DNA from: Gammaproteobacteria bacterium HGW-Gammaproteobacteria-3
GTDB taxonomy: Bacteria > Pseudomonadota > Gammaproteobacteria > Methylococcales > Methylomonadaceae
NCBI GenBank assembly: GCA_002843155.1
Contig: PGZD01000029.1
Span: forward strand, 1-32,582
Length of the DNA stretch: 32,582 nt
Direction: 5' to 3'
Each line of letters opens with the position of its first letter. Within the stretch, counting starts at the first letter, position 1. The notes beneath the pieces were generated by a model. It was not told where the DNA came from. It made no database searches and saw only the letters and a list, made by a program, of their open reading frames with translations. A program made the translations under genes and the position numbers. Positions 16,677-24,559 of the stretch are shown piece after piece.

Positions 16677-17702
16677 ATGGCCAAATCCATCGAGCATTTG
16701 TTACCCGAGCTGTATCAAATCAAAAAACTGATCGATCAAGGCCACCCCGCACTCAAGTCCCAGGTGCTGTGTGAAATACCGGTCGGCACCGCCACCGTCC
16801 CCATCCATGCGTTGACGCTCGGCACTGTAGCAGACGACAGTCCCTGTATCGTTTTTACCGGAGGCATTCACGGCCTCGAACGTATCGGCACGCAAGTGGT
16901 GCTGGCATTTCTGGAAACCTTGCTGGCGCGTTTGCACTGGGATATCAGCCTCATCAACACATTGCAGCAGCTTCGCATCGTGTTCATACCTTTACTCAAC
17001 CCGGCCGGTATGGCGGCGAACACGCGCGCCAATGGACAGGGCGTCGACCTGATGCGCAACGCGCCAATCGACAGCCCGGAACCAGTCGTCTGGCTGGCCG
17101 GCGGACATAGAATCTCACCGTTACTACCCTGGTACCGGGGGCCTGAAGACAGCGCTATGGAGTTGGAAGCACAGACCTTGTGCGATTTCATCATCGACAC
17201 TGTATTTCCGGCGCCTTTCAGCATGGTGCTGGATTGTCATTCCGGCTTTGGCCATCATGACCGGCTGTGGTTTCCCTACGCCAAAAGCCGACTTGAACCC
17301 ATCAAACATATCGGTGAGATTTATTATTTACGCGAACTTTTTTTTCAAACCTACCCTTATCAGAATTACTGGTTCGAGCCCCAATCCCAACATTATCTTA
17401 CCCACGGGGATTTGTGGGATTACATTTATGATATCGCTTTAAAGCAAAACCGCACCTTTTTGCCATTGACGCTGGAAATGGGTTCCTGGCGCTGGATCAG
17501 AAAAAATCCCCGGCAACTTTTCAATTTGCTGGGCATGTTTCATCCGATCAAGCCACACCGCATCAATCGGGTGCTCAGAGGCCATCTGGTACTGATGGAA
17601 TTTCTGTTGCATGCCACCCTGTCCTATAAAAACTGGCTGGGTGACGGCCAAAATCCTGACATGGCCGAACGCGCCAAAGCACGTTGGTATCATGGCGAGT
17701 AA
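16677..17702 (+). CDS. M14-family zinc carboxypeptidase-like protein
   Basis: A 341-residue metallopeptidase of the M14 (carboxypeptidase A/succinylglutamate desuccinylase) fold. Zinc ligands are H65 and E68 in GGIHGLE and H188 in DCHSG; the likely general base is E267 in LTLEMGSW. The substrate-binding segment LLNPAGMAANTRANGQGVDL is recognisable. There is no signal peptide, so it should act in the cytoplasm. The last 11 bases overlap the start of the alpha/beta hydrolase, so the two are translationally coupled. Substrate unknown: a peptide, an amidated small molecule or an N-acyl amino acid are all possible. Confidence 0.82.
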   Translation: MAKSIEHLLPELYQIKKLIDQGHPALKSQVLCEIPVGTATVPIHALTLGTVADDSPCIVFTGGIHGLERIGTQVVLAFLETLLARLHWDISLINTLQQLRIVFIPLLNPAGMAANTRANGQGVDLMRNAPIDSPEPVVWLAGGHRISPLLPWYRGPEDSAMELEAQTLCDFIIDTVFPAPFSMVLDCHSGFGHHDRLWFPYAKSRLEPIKHIGEIYYLRELFFQTYPYQNYWFEPQSQHYLTHGDLWDYIYDIALKQNRTFLPLTLEMGSWRWIRKNPRQLFNLLGMFHPIKPHRINRVLRGHLVLMEFLLHATLSYKNWLGDGQNPDMAERAKARWYHGE

Positions 17703-18429
17703 GACGATTGTTTTGTTGCGCGGATTGTTGCGCGAGAGGCGTCATTGGGGTGATTTTTTAGCCTGCTTACAACAGAAACTACCGGAATCTCGACTGGTCA
17801 CGCTGGATATTCCCGGCAACGGCGCACTTTGTCACGCCCTGAGCCCTTCCGCCATTAGCGGCATCACGGACACTCTGCGCACGCGCGTTGAAACCAAACC
17901 ATTGACACTGGTCACCCTTTCCATGGGCGGCATGATTGCGCTGGATTGGATGCACCGCTATCCGGCAGACATTAACCGCGCCATTCTGATCAACACCAGT
18001 GCGCGCCCCCATGCGCCTTTTTATTGGCGCTTACGCTGGCGCAACTATGCGGTTTTGCTGTCATTGCTCTGGCAGGCTCCGGCGGCACGGGAAAAACTGA
18101 TTTTATCGCTTACGTCAAACCGGCATCAGCACGATGCAAAATTACTGGCGCGGTGGCAAAACTGGCAACGGCAAAACCCGGTCACGACACAAAATGCGCT
18201 ACGCCAAATTCTGGCAGCTGCGACATTTAAAGCCCGCCAAAAACCGCAAGCGCCCCTGTTGTTGATTGCATCGCGCCATGACCGCCTGGTCGATTACCGT
18301 TGCAGCCGCAAACTGGCCACGGCATGGGACGCCTGCTATCAGGAACACTCCTGGGGCGGACATGATTTGCCGCTCGACGACCCCAACTGGCTGGCCGAGA
18401 CTATCGCTTCGTGGCTGCTTCAGCCTTAG
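17692..18429 (+). CDS. Alpha/beta hydrolase
   Basis: A 245-residue serine hydrolase of the alpha/beta fold. The triad is visible: S77 in TLSMGGM (the first Gly of the usual GxSxG is replaced by Thr), D197 in SRHDRLVD and H224 in GGHDLPLDD. The oxyanion-forming start is LLRGLLRERRHWGDF. The ATG lies inside the end of the M14 gene (11-base overlap), so I preferred it to an in-frame ATG at 17611. It resembles small esterases of the BioH/YcaC-neighbour kind, but I cannot name a substrate. A strong hairpin terminator lies about 170 bases downstream. Confidence 0.82.
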   Translation: MASKTIVLLRGLLRERRHWGDFLACLQQKLPESRLVTLDIPGNGALCHALSPSAISGITDTLRTRVETKPLTLVTLSMGGMIALDWMHRYPADINRAILINTSARPHAPFYWRLRWRNYAVLLSLLWQAPAAREKLILSLTSNRHQHDAKLLARWQNWQRQNPVTTQNALRQILAAATFKARQKPQAPLLLIASRHDRLVDYRCSRKLATAWDACYQEHSWGGHDLPLDDPNWLAETIASWLLQP

Positions 18430-18602
18430 CTAAATGGTCGGCCATTGTTCGCCCATTCCGTTCGGCAAAGTAATGGCTTCGCAATGGCAGACGAGCAACA
18501 TTCTGGATTCACAACTAAAACCAAGCATTAAAAAACGGTATTCCTCTTCCGAATGCCCTTCATCATAAAACTACACTGCAAATTCGTCATAGAAAACAGA
18601 CT

Positions 18603-18632
18603 GGGCTTCTTCGAAAGAAGTACCCTATTTTT
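18603..18632 (+). terminator. Rho-independent terminator
   Basis: GGG (18603-18605) plus CTTCTT (18606-18611) pair with AAGAAG (18615-18620) plus CCC (18623-18625), with a CGA loop and a 2-base TA bulge. A run of five T follows at 18628-18632. It fits as the end of the M14-hydrolase transcript. It also lies inside the upstream half of an open frame that begins at 18553, which is evidence that this half is not coding. Confidence 0.7.
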
Positions 18633-18696
18633 CCGGTTAACCGCCGCTTTTGTTGTATCCCATTCTTTAAAGCGTAAATATGTGGAAGGAGAAACC

Positions 18697-18930
18697 ATTA
18701 GCGAATCCGGGCAACTCAATTCCTGGTTCGAACGCGTCTTTGCCGATCCCGGTGCTACATTGCGTAAAAGGCCTAATGAAAACAGCCGCTATGTGTTGCA
18801 TAGCGAAACTTTGCAATTAACCGCTATAATGGATAAAAACGGTCAGCGCGTGACTGTTTTTAATGATGATGGTAATAAACTGGAGCCTGTATGGCTGAGC
18901 TTGGACGAGTTGATAAAACAGATCCGTTAA
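18697..18930 (+). CDS. Small hypothetical protein, possible ATT start
   Basis: I do not recognise this family. The frame is open from 18553, but the upstream part contains a terminator hairpin. A strong ribosome site, AAGGAG at 18686-18691, sits 5 bases before an in-frame ATT at 18697. That start would give about 77 residues, beginning (M)SESGQLNSWFERVF and ending LSLDELIKQIR. An alternative is the in-frame GTG at 18682, which lacks a good ribosome site. The protein is soluble with mixed charge. Its 3' end overlaps the next gene by 40 bases in another frame, so the two form a unit. Confidence 0.55.
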   Translation: MSESGQLNSWFERVFADPGATLRKRPNENSRYVLHSETLQLTAIMDKNGQRVTVFNDDGNKLEPVWLSLDELIKQIR

Positions 18931-19241
18931 TCTGGTATAAAGAATTGGTGCGTTATGCGCTTGACAGCGGCTCAGCGCCGGGCTTTTCCGGCCGCCGTGA
19001 TGACCTTGCGCAAGCGGTTCTTACAAAAACTCAAATTCAAAAACTAGCTGCGCTTGACGAAGAGGCGCTTATCTATGTGTTAGACTTGGACTGGCTTGAC
19101 CCTGAACTTACACAAGACGATGACAGCCAACCTATTCAAAAATGGTGGTGGCACCTTGGGAAAATCCGCGCAAAAATTTATCCCGCAGAAGTGTTACCTG
19201 AGCATTTGAGAGCGGTTTATCTGGAGGCAGAAAAAACCTGA
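18891..19241 (+). CDS. Hypothetical protein
   Basis: A 116-residue protein of unknown function. It is acidic with aromatic patches (DLDWLDPELTQDDD, QKWWWHLGKI) and no membrane segment or signal peptide. The ATG at 18891 lies within the preceding small gene (40-base overlap), and no other ATG or well-placed start precedes the conserved-looking part, so coupled translation is likely. The overlapping two-gene arrangement is reminiscent of small paired systems such as toxin-antitoxin modules, but no family motif supports that. Confidence 0.6.
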   Translation: MAELGRVDKTDPLIWYKELVRYALDSGSAPGFSGRRDDLAQAVLTKTQIQKLAALDEEALIYVLDLDWLDPELTQDDDSQPIQKWWWHLGKIRAKIYPAEVLPEHLRAVYLEAEKT

Positions 19242-19579
19242 TTTCTCCAAAATAACCTGTTTCATTTATTTGCACATAGTGAAACAAATTTTTATTTTGT
19301 CGTTTCGTTTTATCCCTTTTTATTCCGTTTTATTTCATTTATCTAGCTTTTCCTGTTTCAAATATCTAATCTCTAAACACCATTCAAACTTAATTATGAT
19401 TGCATTGTATGTATAAAAACTGCTGCACCTCAATGAGGCCAGGACAAAACTCTTTCAATCAATCGATTAACAAATCCCAACAAAGCGTCGCCTGAGAAAT
19501 GACTCACAAACAGCCCGCGCTCAGGCTCATGTCTGGATTGGAAAAACACAAAAATAACCTAAAGGTTTAAGAATATTCA
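19242..19579. other. AT-rich intergenic region before dusA
   Basis: This stretch has no convincing gene. TGTTTCA (19258-19264) pairs with TGAAACA (19280-19286) over a 15-base loop and is followed by a T-rich segment, so it may be a weak terminator for the small gene pair. A pyrimidine-rich stretch at about 19300-19350 repeats short CGTTTTAT-like units. CCTGAG and CTCAGG form a spaced inverted repeat around 19490-19530. The dusA promoter must lie here, but I see no clear -35/-10 pair. Confidence 0.4.
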
Positions 19580-20593
19580 ATGTTAAAAGCTTTAGAACCC
19601 AATTGCGACACGGCTTACCCCAGTAAATTTCAGGCCCACAGGTTTTGCGTAGCTCCAATGCTGGACTGGACCGACCGGCATTGCCGTTATTTTTACAGAC
19701 TGCTTTCCAAGCAGGCTTTTTTATATACGGAAATGGTGACTACCGGGGCTTTGCTGCATGGCGATAAACATCGCTTCCTTAACTTCGATGCCAGCGAACA
19801 TCCGGTTGCTTTCCAATTGGGCGGGAGTGTTCCGGGCGAGTTGGCTGTGTGTGCCAAAATGGTTGAAGATTACGGTTACGATGAGGTCAATCTGAATGTT
19901 GGCTGCCCCAGTGATCGGGTACAAAATGGTCGCTTTGGCGCCTGTCTGATGGCGACACCCGGGCTTGTGGCTGAATGCGTCGCGGCCATGAAGCAAGCGG
20001 TCTCGATACCCGTTACGGTTAAATCCAGAATTGGTATTGATGAGCAGGATTCTTATGAAGAGCTGGCTTATTTTGTCGAAACGGTGGCCGCCGCAGGTTG
20101 CCGGACGTTTATTGTCCATGCCCGCAAAGCTTGGCTGAAAGGGCTTTCGCCCAAGCAAAACCGGGAAATTCCACCGTTACGGTACGAAACCGTTTATCGT
20201 CTCAAAAGCGATTTTCCAGAGCTGGAAATCATCCTGAATGGTGGTGTCAGTTCCCTGGAGCAAGCCTGCGACATCAATCGGCGTGTCGATGGCGTCATGG
20301 TAGGGCGGGAAGTCTATCATAATCCCTATCTGCTGACTGAAGTGGACGCGCGTTTTTACGCCAAAAGACATCATTATCAAAGCCGGGAGCAAGTCATCGA
20401 GTCATTATTGCCTTATGCTAAAGAGCAGCGGGCGCAAGATGTGCGTTTGCATAGCATAACACGCCATATTCTGGGGCTTTTTCACGGTGTTGCCGGTGCC
20501 AGGGCGTGGCGGAGCTACCTTAGCGACAATGTGCATCATGCCGATGCCGATGAGGCTGTCATTATCAAGGCATTAGATTTAACGCGCCGATAA
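19580..20593 (+). CDS. dusA: tRNA-dihydrouridine synthase DusA
   Basis: DusA reduces specific uridines (U20/U20a) in the D-loop of tRNA using FMN and NADPH. The 337-residue protein has the FMN-binding start VAPMLDWTDRHCRYFYRL and the catalytic C109 in LNVGCPSDRVQNGRFGACLM. Phosphate binding is through IILNGGV and GVMVGREVYHNPYLL. The long NVGCPSDRVQNGRFGACLM block and HARKAWLKGLSPKQNR favour the DusA subgroup over DusB and DusC. folE follows 40 bases later on the same strand. Confidence 0.94.
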   Translation: MLKALEPNCDTAYPSKFQAHRFCVAPMLDWTDRHCRYFYRLLSKQAFLYTEMVTTGALLHGDKHRFLNFDASEHPVAFQLGGSVPGELAVCAKMVEDYGYDEVNLNVGCPSDRVQNGRFGACLMATPGLVAECVAAMKQAVSIPVTVKSRIGIDEQDSYEELAYFVETVAAAGCRTFIVHARKAWLKGLSPKQNREIPPLRYETVYRLKSDFPELEIILNGGVSSLEQACDINRRVDGVMVGREVYHNPYLLTEVDARFYAKRHHYQSREQVIESLLPYAKEQRAQDVRLHSITRHILGLFHGVAGARAWRSYLSDNVHHADADEAVIIKALDLTRR

Positions 20594-20633
20594 GGTATAC
20601 TACTCAGCCACTTTTATTATTGAGATATAAACA

Positions 20634-21176
20634 ATGGAAGAGTATTTTTCCAAAATTATTGAAGCGGTTGGCGAGGATTTAGGGCGTGAAGGTTTGATCG
20701 ATACACCTAAACGGGCTTCCCAGGCGTTTAAATTTTTAAACAACGGTTATGGCAAAAAACTGGAAGATGTGCTGAATGGCGCTATATTTGAAGCCGACAC
20801 CGAAGATATGGTGATTTGTAAAGATATTGAGCTTTATTCTTTATGCGAACATCATTTATTGCCTTTTATCGGAAAATGCCATATCGCTTATTTACCCAGA
20901 GGCAAAGTGCTGGGTCTGTCAAAATTGGCGCGCGTGGTCGATATGTATGCAAGGCGCTTGCAGATTCAGGAAAAACTGACTAAACAAATCGCCGACGCCA
21001 TTGAAACGGCGGTTGATGCCAAAGGTGTGGCTGTCGTTATCGAAGCCAAGCATTTGTGCATGATGATGCGCGGCGTGGAAAAACAGAATTCGGTGATGAT
21101 CACTTCAGTGATGACCGGCATTTTTCGTAAAGACATCAGTACCCGTTCGGAATTTCTTAATTTGATTAACCGCTGA
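20634..21176 (+). CDS. folE: GTP cyclohydrolase I
   Basis: FolE opens the GTP ring to 7,8-dihydroneopterin triphosphate, the first step to folate and pterins. The 180-residue protein shows its zinc ligands: C71 and H74 in SLCEHHLL, and C142 in HLCMMMRG. The [20 protein letters not shown] block and the C-terminal TRSEFLNLI ending are typical of type IA enzymes. A TATACT box at 20596-20601, just after dusA, could provide its own promoter, but the -35 is weak and read-through from dusA is equally possible. A pterin dehydratase lies about 4 kb upstream on the other strand. Confidence 0.96.
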   Translation: MEEYFSKIIEAVGEDLGREGLIDTPKRASQAFKFLNNGYGKKLEDVLNGAIFEADTEDMVICKDIELYSLCEHHLLPFIGKCHIAYLPRGKVLGLSKLARVVDMYARRLQIQEKLTKQIADAIETAVDAKGVAVVIEAKHLCMMMRGVEKQNSVMITSVMTGIFRKDISTRSEFLNLINR

Positions 21177-21211
21177 AACCGCTGTGTTTACCCTCTACCT
21201 GTTTCCGCGAA

Positions 21212-22033
21212 TTATCTTGGCTCGAAATCATACGCAGGCTTGGCCACGTCGGGTTTAACACTGTAAAAGGCGGCCAGTTGTTCATAAGCGCCGTGGACAC
21301 CCAGCAATAACGCTTCATATCTGGAGTTGCAAGGCCCCGTCCATTGCTGTATATCCTGGTCGAAATAAAGCGTCCATTGCGATTGCCAGCACCACTGCCG
21401 ATTTACCAGGCGCCCCACCAGAATGGCAGGCGCGCCATAGCGGCTCGACAATTTCAGCAATGGAACGGAGTCTTGCGTCAATACCTGATCAATAGAAATA
21501 CGTTTGAGTTCTTGTTTGTCCAGACGCGGAAAAAGCAACGGCAAGCCTTGTCGCCGAGCGGCTTTTTGCACTAAATGATCCAATCCCGGCATGGCTTTGG
21601 GTTTGAAAAAACGTCGGTCGCCGAAAGATTCGACAACCAGCCAGACCAGCGTGTTGGGCCTGATTTCATTCCAGAGGGGCAGTCGGCTGTGTTGCAATAA
21701 ATCCAGCAAGGCGGCATCGTCAAAAACAACCCGAAGATTGCGCGCCAGGGTGTTGGTATCGTATTTATTTTCGACCCTTGAATACTGCTCATGCCTGACC
21801 AGGCTTGCCGCATACGCCAAGGCCTTTTGCACCGCAGGGTCTTGTTCAATGTTGTCGCCCACCAGTATCCTGTTCAAAACAATCATCAAAGCATCATGAA
21901 TGGCGGCCCTGTGGTCTTCCGGCTGTTGGCTGAAGCTGATGACTTCAGCTTCGAACAGGCCGTGTACATCAACCGCAAAGCCCGGTGGCCCAAACAACAA
22001 GGCGGCACAGATCAGTAATCGTTTTAACAACAT
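21212..22033 (-). CDS. DUF2066 domain protein, exported
   Basis: A 273-residue protein with a signal peptide (LLKRLLICAALLFGPPGFA, cleavage likely near residue 20). The mature part begins VDVHGLFEAEVISFSQQ, and the repeated pattern of IHDALMIVLNRILVG resembles the DUF2066 family found in many gammaproteobacteria. No catalytic motif is evident. Two Cys (in RQWCWQ and TGPCNSRY) could form a disulfide in the periplasm. It converges with folE, 35 bases apart with no obvious terminator. AAGGA precedes the ATG. Function unknown; family assignment is from memory of the family's N-terminal pattern. Confidence 0.72.
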   Translation of the reverse strand: MLLKRLLICAALLFGPPGFAVDVHGLFEAEVISFSQQPEDHRAAIHDALMIVLNRILVGDNIEQDPAVQKALAYAASLVRHEQYSRVENKYDTNTLARNLRVVFDDAALLDLLQHSRLPLWNEIRPNTLVWLVVESFGDRRFFKPKAMPGLDHLVQKAARRQGLPLLFPRLDKQELKRISIDQVLTQDSVPLLKLSSRYGAPAILVGRLVNRQWCWQSQWTLYFDQDIQQWTGPCNSRYEALLLGVHGAYEQLAAFYSVKPDVAKPAYDFEPR

Positions 22034-22045
22034 GCTTTTAAATCC

Positions 22046-22093
22046 TTGACGAAAAAATCAATGGGACTCCTTTAAAGTCGGCTATTTCGTCAA
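22046..22093. promoter_or_regulatory. Nine-base inverted repeat upstream of the DUF2066 gene
   Basis: TTGACGAAA (22046-22054) and TTTCGTCAA (22085-22093) are perfect inverted copies, 30 bases apart, starting 12 bases before the DUF2066 start codon. They could be paired operator half-sites or a hairpin in the leader. The remaining gap up to 22296 shows no gene; a TATAAT at 22206-22211 on the plus strand faces no gene. Confidence 0.4.
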
Positions 22094-22296
22094 AAACTTT
22101 AGGTCGAGCAGCCCGGTTTCTTTCGACAAAAATAACATCGTACTTACCATGCTTTTCTGAAGCGCCTTGCCGTATGCGGCTCTTCATTAAGAACCCTTGA
22201 ATTCATATAATATCGGATCGTCGCTACGCTTGGTTTGAAAGATTTGAAGGTTTTTGTCTTACGAAAGTTATCCAATCCATTTTCTTTGCACATTCC

Positions 22297-23439
22297 TTAA
22301 CCCGTCCTCGACACTATCAAAGCCGCCCTTAACTGACTGCGGCCAAATCGGGCCATGCTTACAAATTCGGATTTTGGTATCGGCACATAGATACTGTCGG
22401 CGTCGCTGGCATGGTGCTCGGTATCGACTTCGGGATCGTGCATGTAGATAAAATGCGGATCGTGGGCCGTCAATAAAACCCAATGCGGCGCTTTATTGCG
22501 GTTGATGCGATAGGTGCTGATCAAAATCATCGGAATGCGTCCGTTATCCAGATGTTCTATCAATTCCGGCAGAGTCACATTATGATAATGTATCGCCACG
22601 GGGGTCTGTGCAAGCTGGCGCATGAAATCCTGTTGCACTAGGCTGATCACTTCACGTTTTTCAGGATTACGCACGCCGTCGATAAACAATACATCTTTGT
22701 GGCTCAGGTACATTTCGACATTGAAACCACGCCGCCAGGCAGCCAGTGCCAAACCGTGCGGGCCGCAGCCGCCATGCCCGGAAGTCATGAAAATGGTGGT
22801 GGATTCGCGCCAGATTTGTAATTCATGGGCTTGCGTCAACTCGCTATCAGCCTTCAACGCCGCCATTGCCATCATCAATGAAGCAGGGCCGCAACTGAAA
22901 TCAGTGGTCTGCCGGTAATACGGAACGCTGAGCCGGAATACCGGATGCGGATAAATGATGCGTTTTTCAAAACACAAAGCTTCACTGTGATCTTCGTAAT
23001 AATCCTGCTTGCTGTTGAATTGCCGATAACCCAGGCGTTTGTACAAGGCGATGGCGCCGACGTTATCGGGACGCACTTCCAGACGCAGATAAACACAATC
23101 ATACGCCTTGACGCGCTGCTCGGCGTTTTTCAGCAAGGCCGCGCCAATACCCAGACCCTGATATTCCGGCAAGACCGCGAGCGAATACACGCGCGCCAAG
23201 GAAGTGCCCCGGCGGTATAAAATCAGCACATAACCGGCCATGATGGCGTTTTGCTCGGCCAGGATAATATCGGCATGGCCTTTTTCCAGCATCCAGTGAA
23301 AATTTCGGGCGCTCAAGCGATCCTGGTTGAAACAACGGTTTTCAAGCGCCACCAGGGCTTTGACATCTTTTTTGTCGGCACTGCGAAAGTCAAGGGCGGC
23401 AGGATCGGGCGCAGGCGTTCGCTCGGATAATGTTATCAT
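22297..23439 (-). CDS. GNAT acetyltransferase fused to a C39-like cysteine peptidase
   Basis: A 380-residue two-domain protein. Residues about 15-160 are a GNAT N-acetyltransferase with the acetyl-CoA loop QGLGIGAAL (94-102) and the late motif NVGAIALYKRLGYRQ, close to RimI. Residues about 165-375 are a C39-like papain-fold peptidase, with C183 in DFSCGPASLMMAMA and a likely catalytic His in PHWVLLTAHD, followed by an Asp in MHDPEVD. No signal peptide or membrane segment is seen, so it should act in the cytoplasm. Its ATG overlaps the stop of the M14 gene (ATGA at 23436-23439). It is the last gene of the six-gene operon, so the acetylated or cleaved substrate is probably the product of the ligases upstream. 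Confidence 0.88.
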   Translation of the reverse strand: MITLSERTPAPDPAALDFRSADKKDVKALVALENRCFNQDRLSARNFHWMLEKGHADIILAEQNAIMAGYVLILYRRGTSLARVYSLAVLPEYQGLGIGAALLKNAEQRVKAYDCVYLRLEVRPDNVGAIALYKRLGYRQFNSKQDYYEDHSEALCFEKRIIYPHPVFRLSVPYYRQTTDFSCGPASLMMAMAALKADSELTQAHELQIWRESTTIFMTSGHGGCGPHGLALAAWRRGFNVEMYLSHKDVLFIDGVRNPEKREVISLVQQDFMRQLAQTPVAIHYHNVTLPELIEHLDNGRIPMILISTYRINRNKAPHWVLLTAHDPHFIYMHDPEVDTEHHASDADSIYVPIPKSEFVSMARFGRSQLRAALIVSRTG

Positions 23440-24551
23440 CGCATATCGTGAGCACTCGGTTTTGACTTCAATCCGGCCAGCGCCTGCCGCATCACTTGAC
23501 AGCTTCGAAACAGCACCATTTCTTTCCAGTCTTCTTTATCGGGAAAAAAATAATCCCGTAGCCGTTGCCGCGCGTTTTGTAAAGACTCGGAGGCGATACC
23601 CTCCCTAAAAAATTGTTGCCGGAAATAATTTTCTTCGCGCAGCACCCGGAACATTTCATCAACCGCGTAAGTGCCGAATTCAAGTGTCAGGCAACAACCC
23701 CGGTCGCCCAAGGCATCATGCCAGGCATAATCGAGCAAACCTTGTTTCAGAACCGATGTCGAAGTACCCAGGGCCGGTTCCGTAACGCTGTCGCCAAACC
23801 AGCGTCTGGCCCGCAGTGCGGCGGGCGATAGCGGCGGATGATCGGAAATCAGCTCGCCGTAACCGTAAGGGCCAAGCCCCGAATGAATGTCGATGACCAC
23901 GACAGCCCCGCGCTTGCTTAAATGATAATCCTGAATAAGGGTTTCGATGTTACGCCGGGACCAGGAAGGTTTTGAACCGCCATAAAACAAGCCGTCGGCG
24001 TATTGATACTGGCCGCCACTGACGGCTTCTTCGGTTTGGCGTCTGCCGTGTTGCTCCGCATAGTTGGCAAGTGTCATCAGCGCTTCCCGGTTGCAGGACT
24101 CGGTCCATTGCGGCGGCAATAAAACAGAAGCCAACTGCCGATAGCCTTCGTTAACCGGCACTTTGGTAAAATCGATGAAGTTCCGGTTAAGATCGATATT
24201 GTCCTCGTTGACCCGGCGCAAATGGGCAAAGCCGTAAGGATTGAGGGCATGAATAAACAATAGCGCGATATCGTTATCCGGTACGGTCTGCTGCCTGAGC
24301 CAATTAATCTGAGCCGCAGAACCGCAAAAACCTTCGACACCGTGTGTGCCGCTGATCACTATCAGCACTTTTTCGGCCTGCTCCGATCCCAGCCGGAACA
24401 CATCGGTAAACAACGGGCGGTTTTCATAATGGGCGACAGGCTGTCGCAACGACTTCAGTTGTCCGGGCAAAGGCGCACAGGCCGCCAGAAATTTGTCCCG
24501 GGCGTCAAAATAATTTTCGGCGAAGCAATCGATGGCGTATTGAGTCGGCAT
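23436..24551 (-). CDS. M14-family peptidase, DUF2817 type
   Basis: A 371-residue zinc carboxypeptidase-like protein. H70 and E73 in SGTHGVEGFCG are the first zinc ligands, and the third is the His of VIDIHSGLGPYG. The general base is the Glu in CLTLEFGTYA. The recognition segment HALNPYGFAHLRRVNEDNID and LNRNF matches DUF2817. No signal peptide is present. It begins 8 bases after the RimK-like gene and overlaps the GNAT-C39 gene by 4 bases, so it belongs firmly in the operon. M14 enzymes remove C-terminal residues or acyl groups, which suits trimming of a ligase-made peptide; the actual substrate is unknown. Confidence 0.85.
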   Translation of the reverse strand: MPTQYAIDCFAENYFDARDKFLAACAPLPGQLKSLRQPVAHYENRPLFTDVFRLGSEQAEKVLIVISGTHGVEGFCGSAAQINWLRQQTVPDNDIALLFIHALNPYGFAHLRRVNEDNIDLNRNFIDFTKVPVNEGYRQLASVLLPPQWTESCNREALMTLANYAEQHGRRQTEEAVSGGQYQYADGLFYGGSKPSWSRRNIETLIQDYHLSKRGAVVVIDIHSGLGPYGYGELISDHPPLSPAALRARRWFGDSVTEPALGTSTSVLKQGLLDYAWHDALGDRGCCLTLEFGTYAVDEMFRVLREENYFRQQFFREGIASESLQNARQRLRDYFFPDKEDWKEMVLFRSCQVMRQALAGLKSKPSAHDMR

Positions 24552-24559
24552 ATCGGTAT

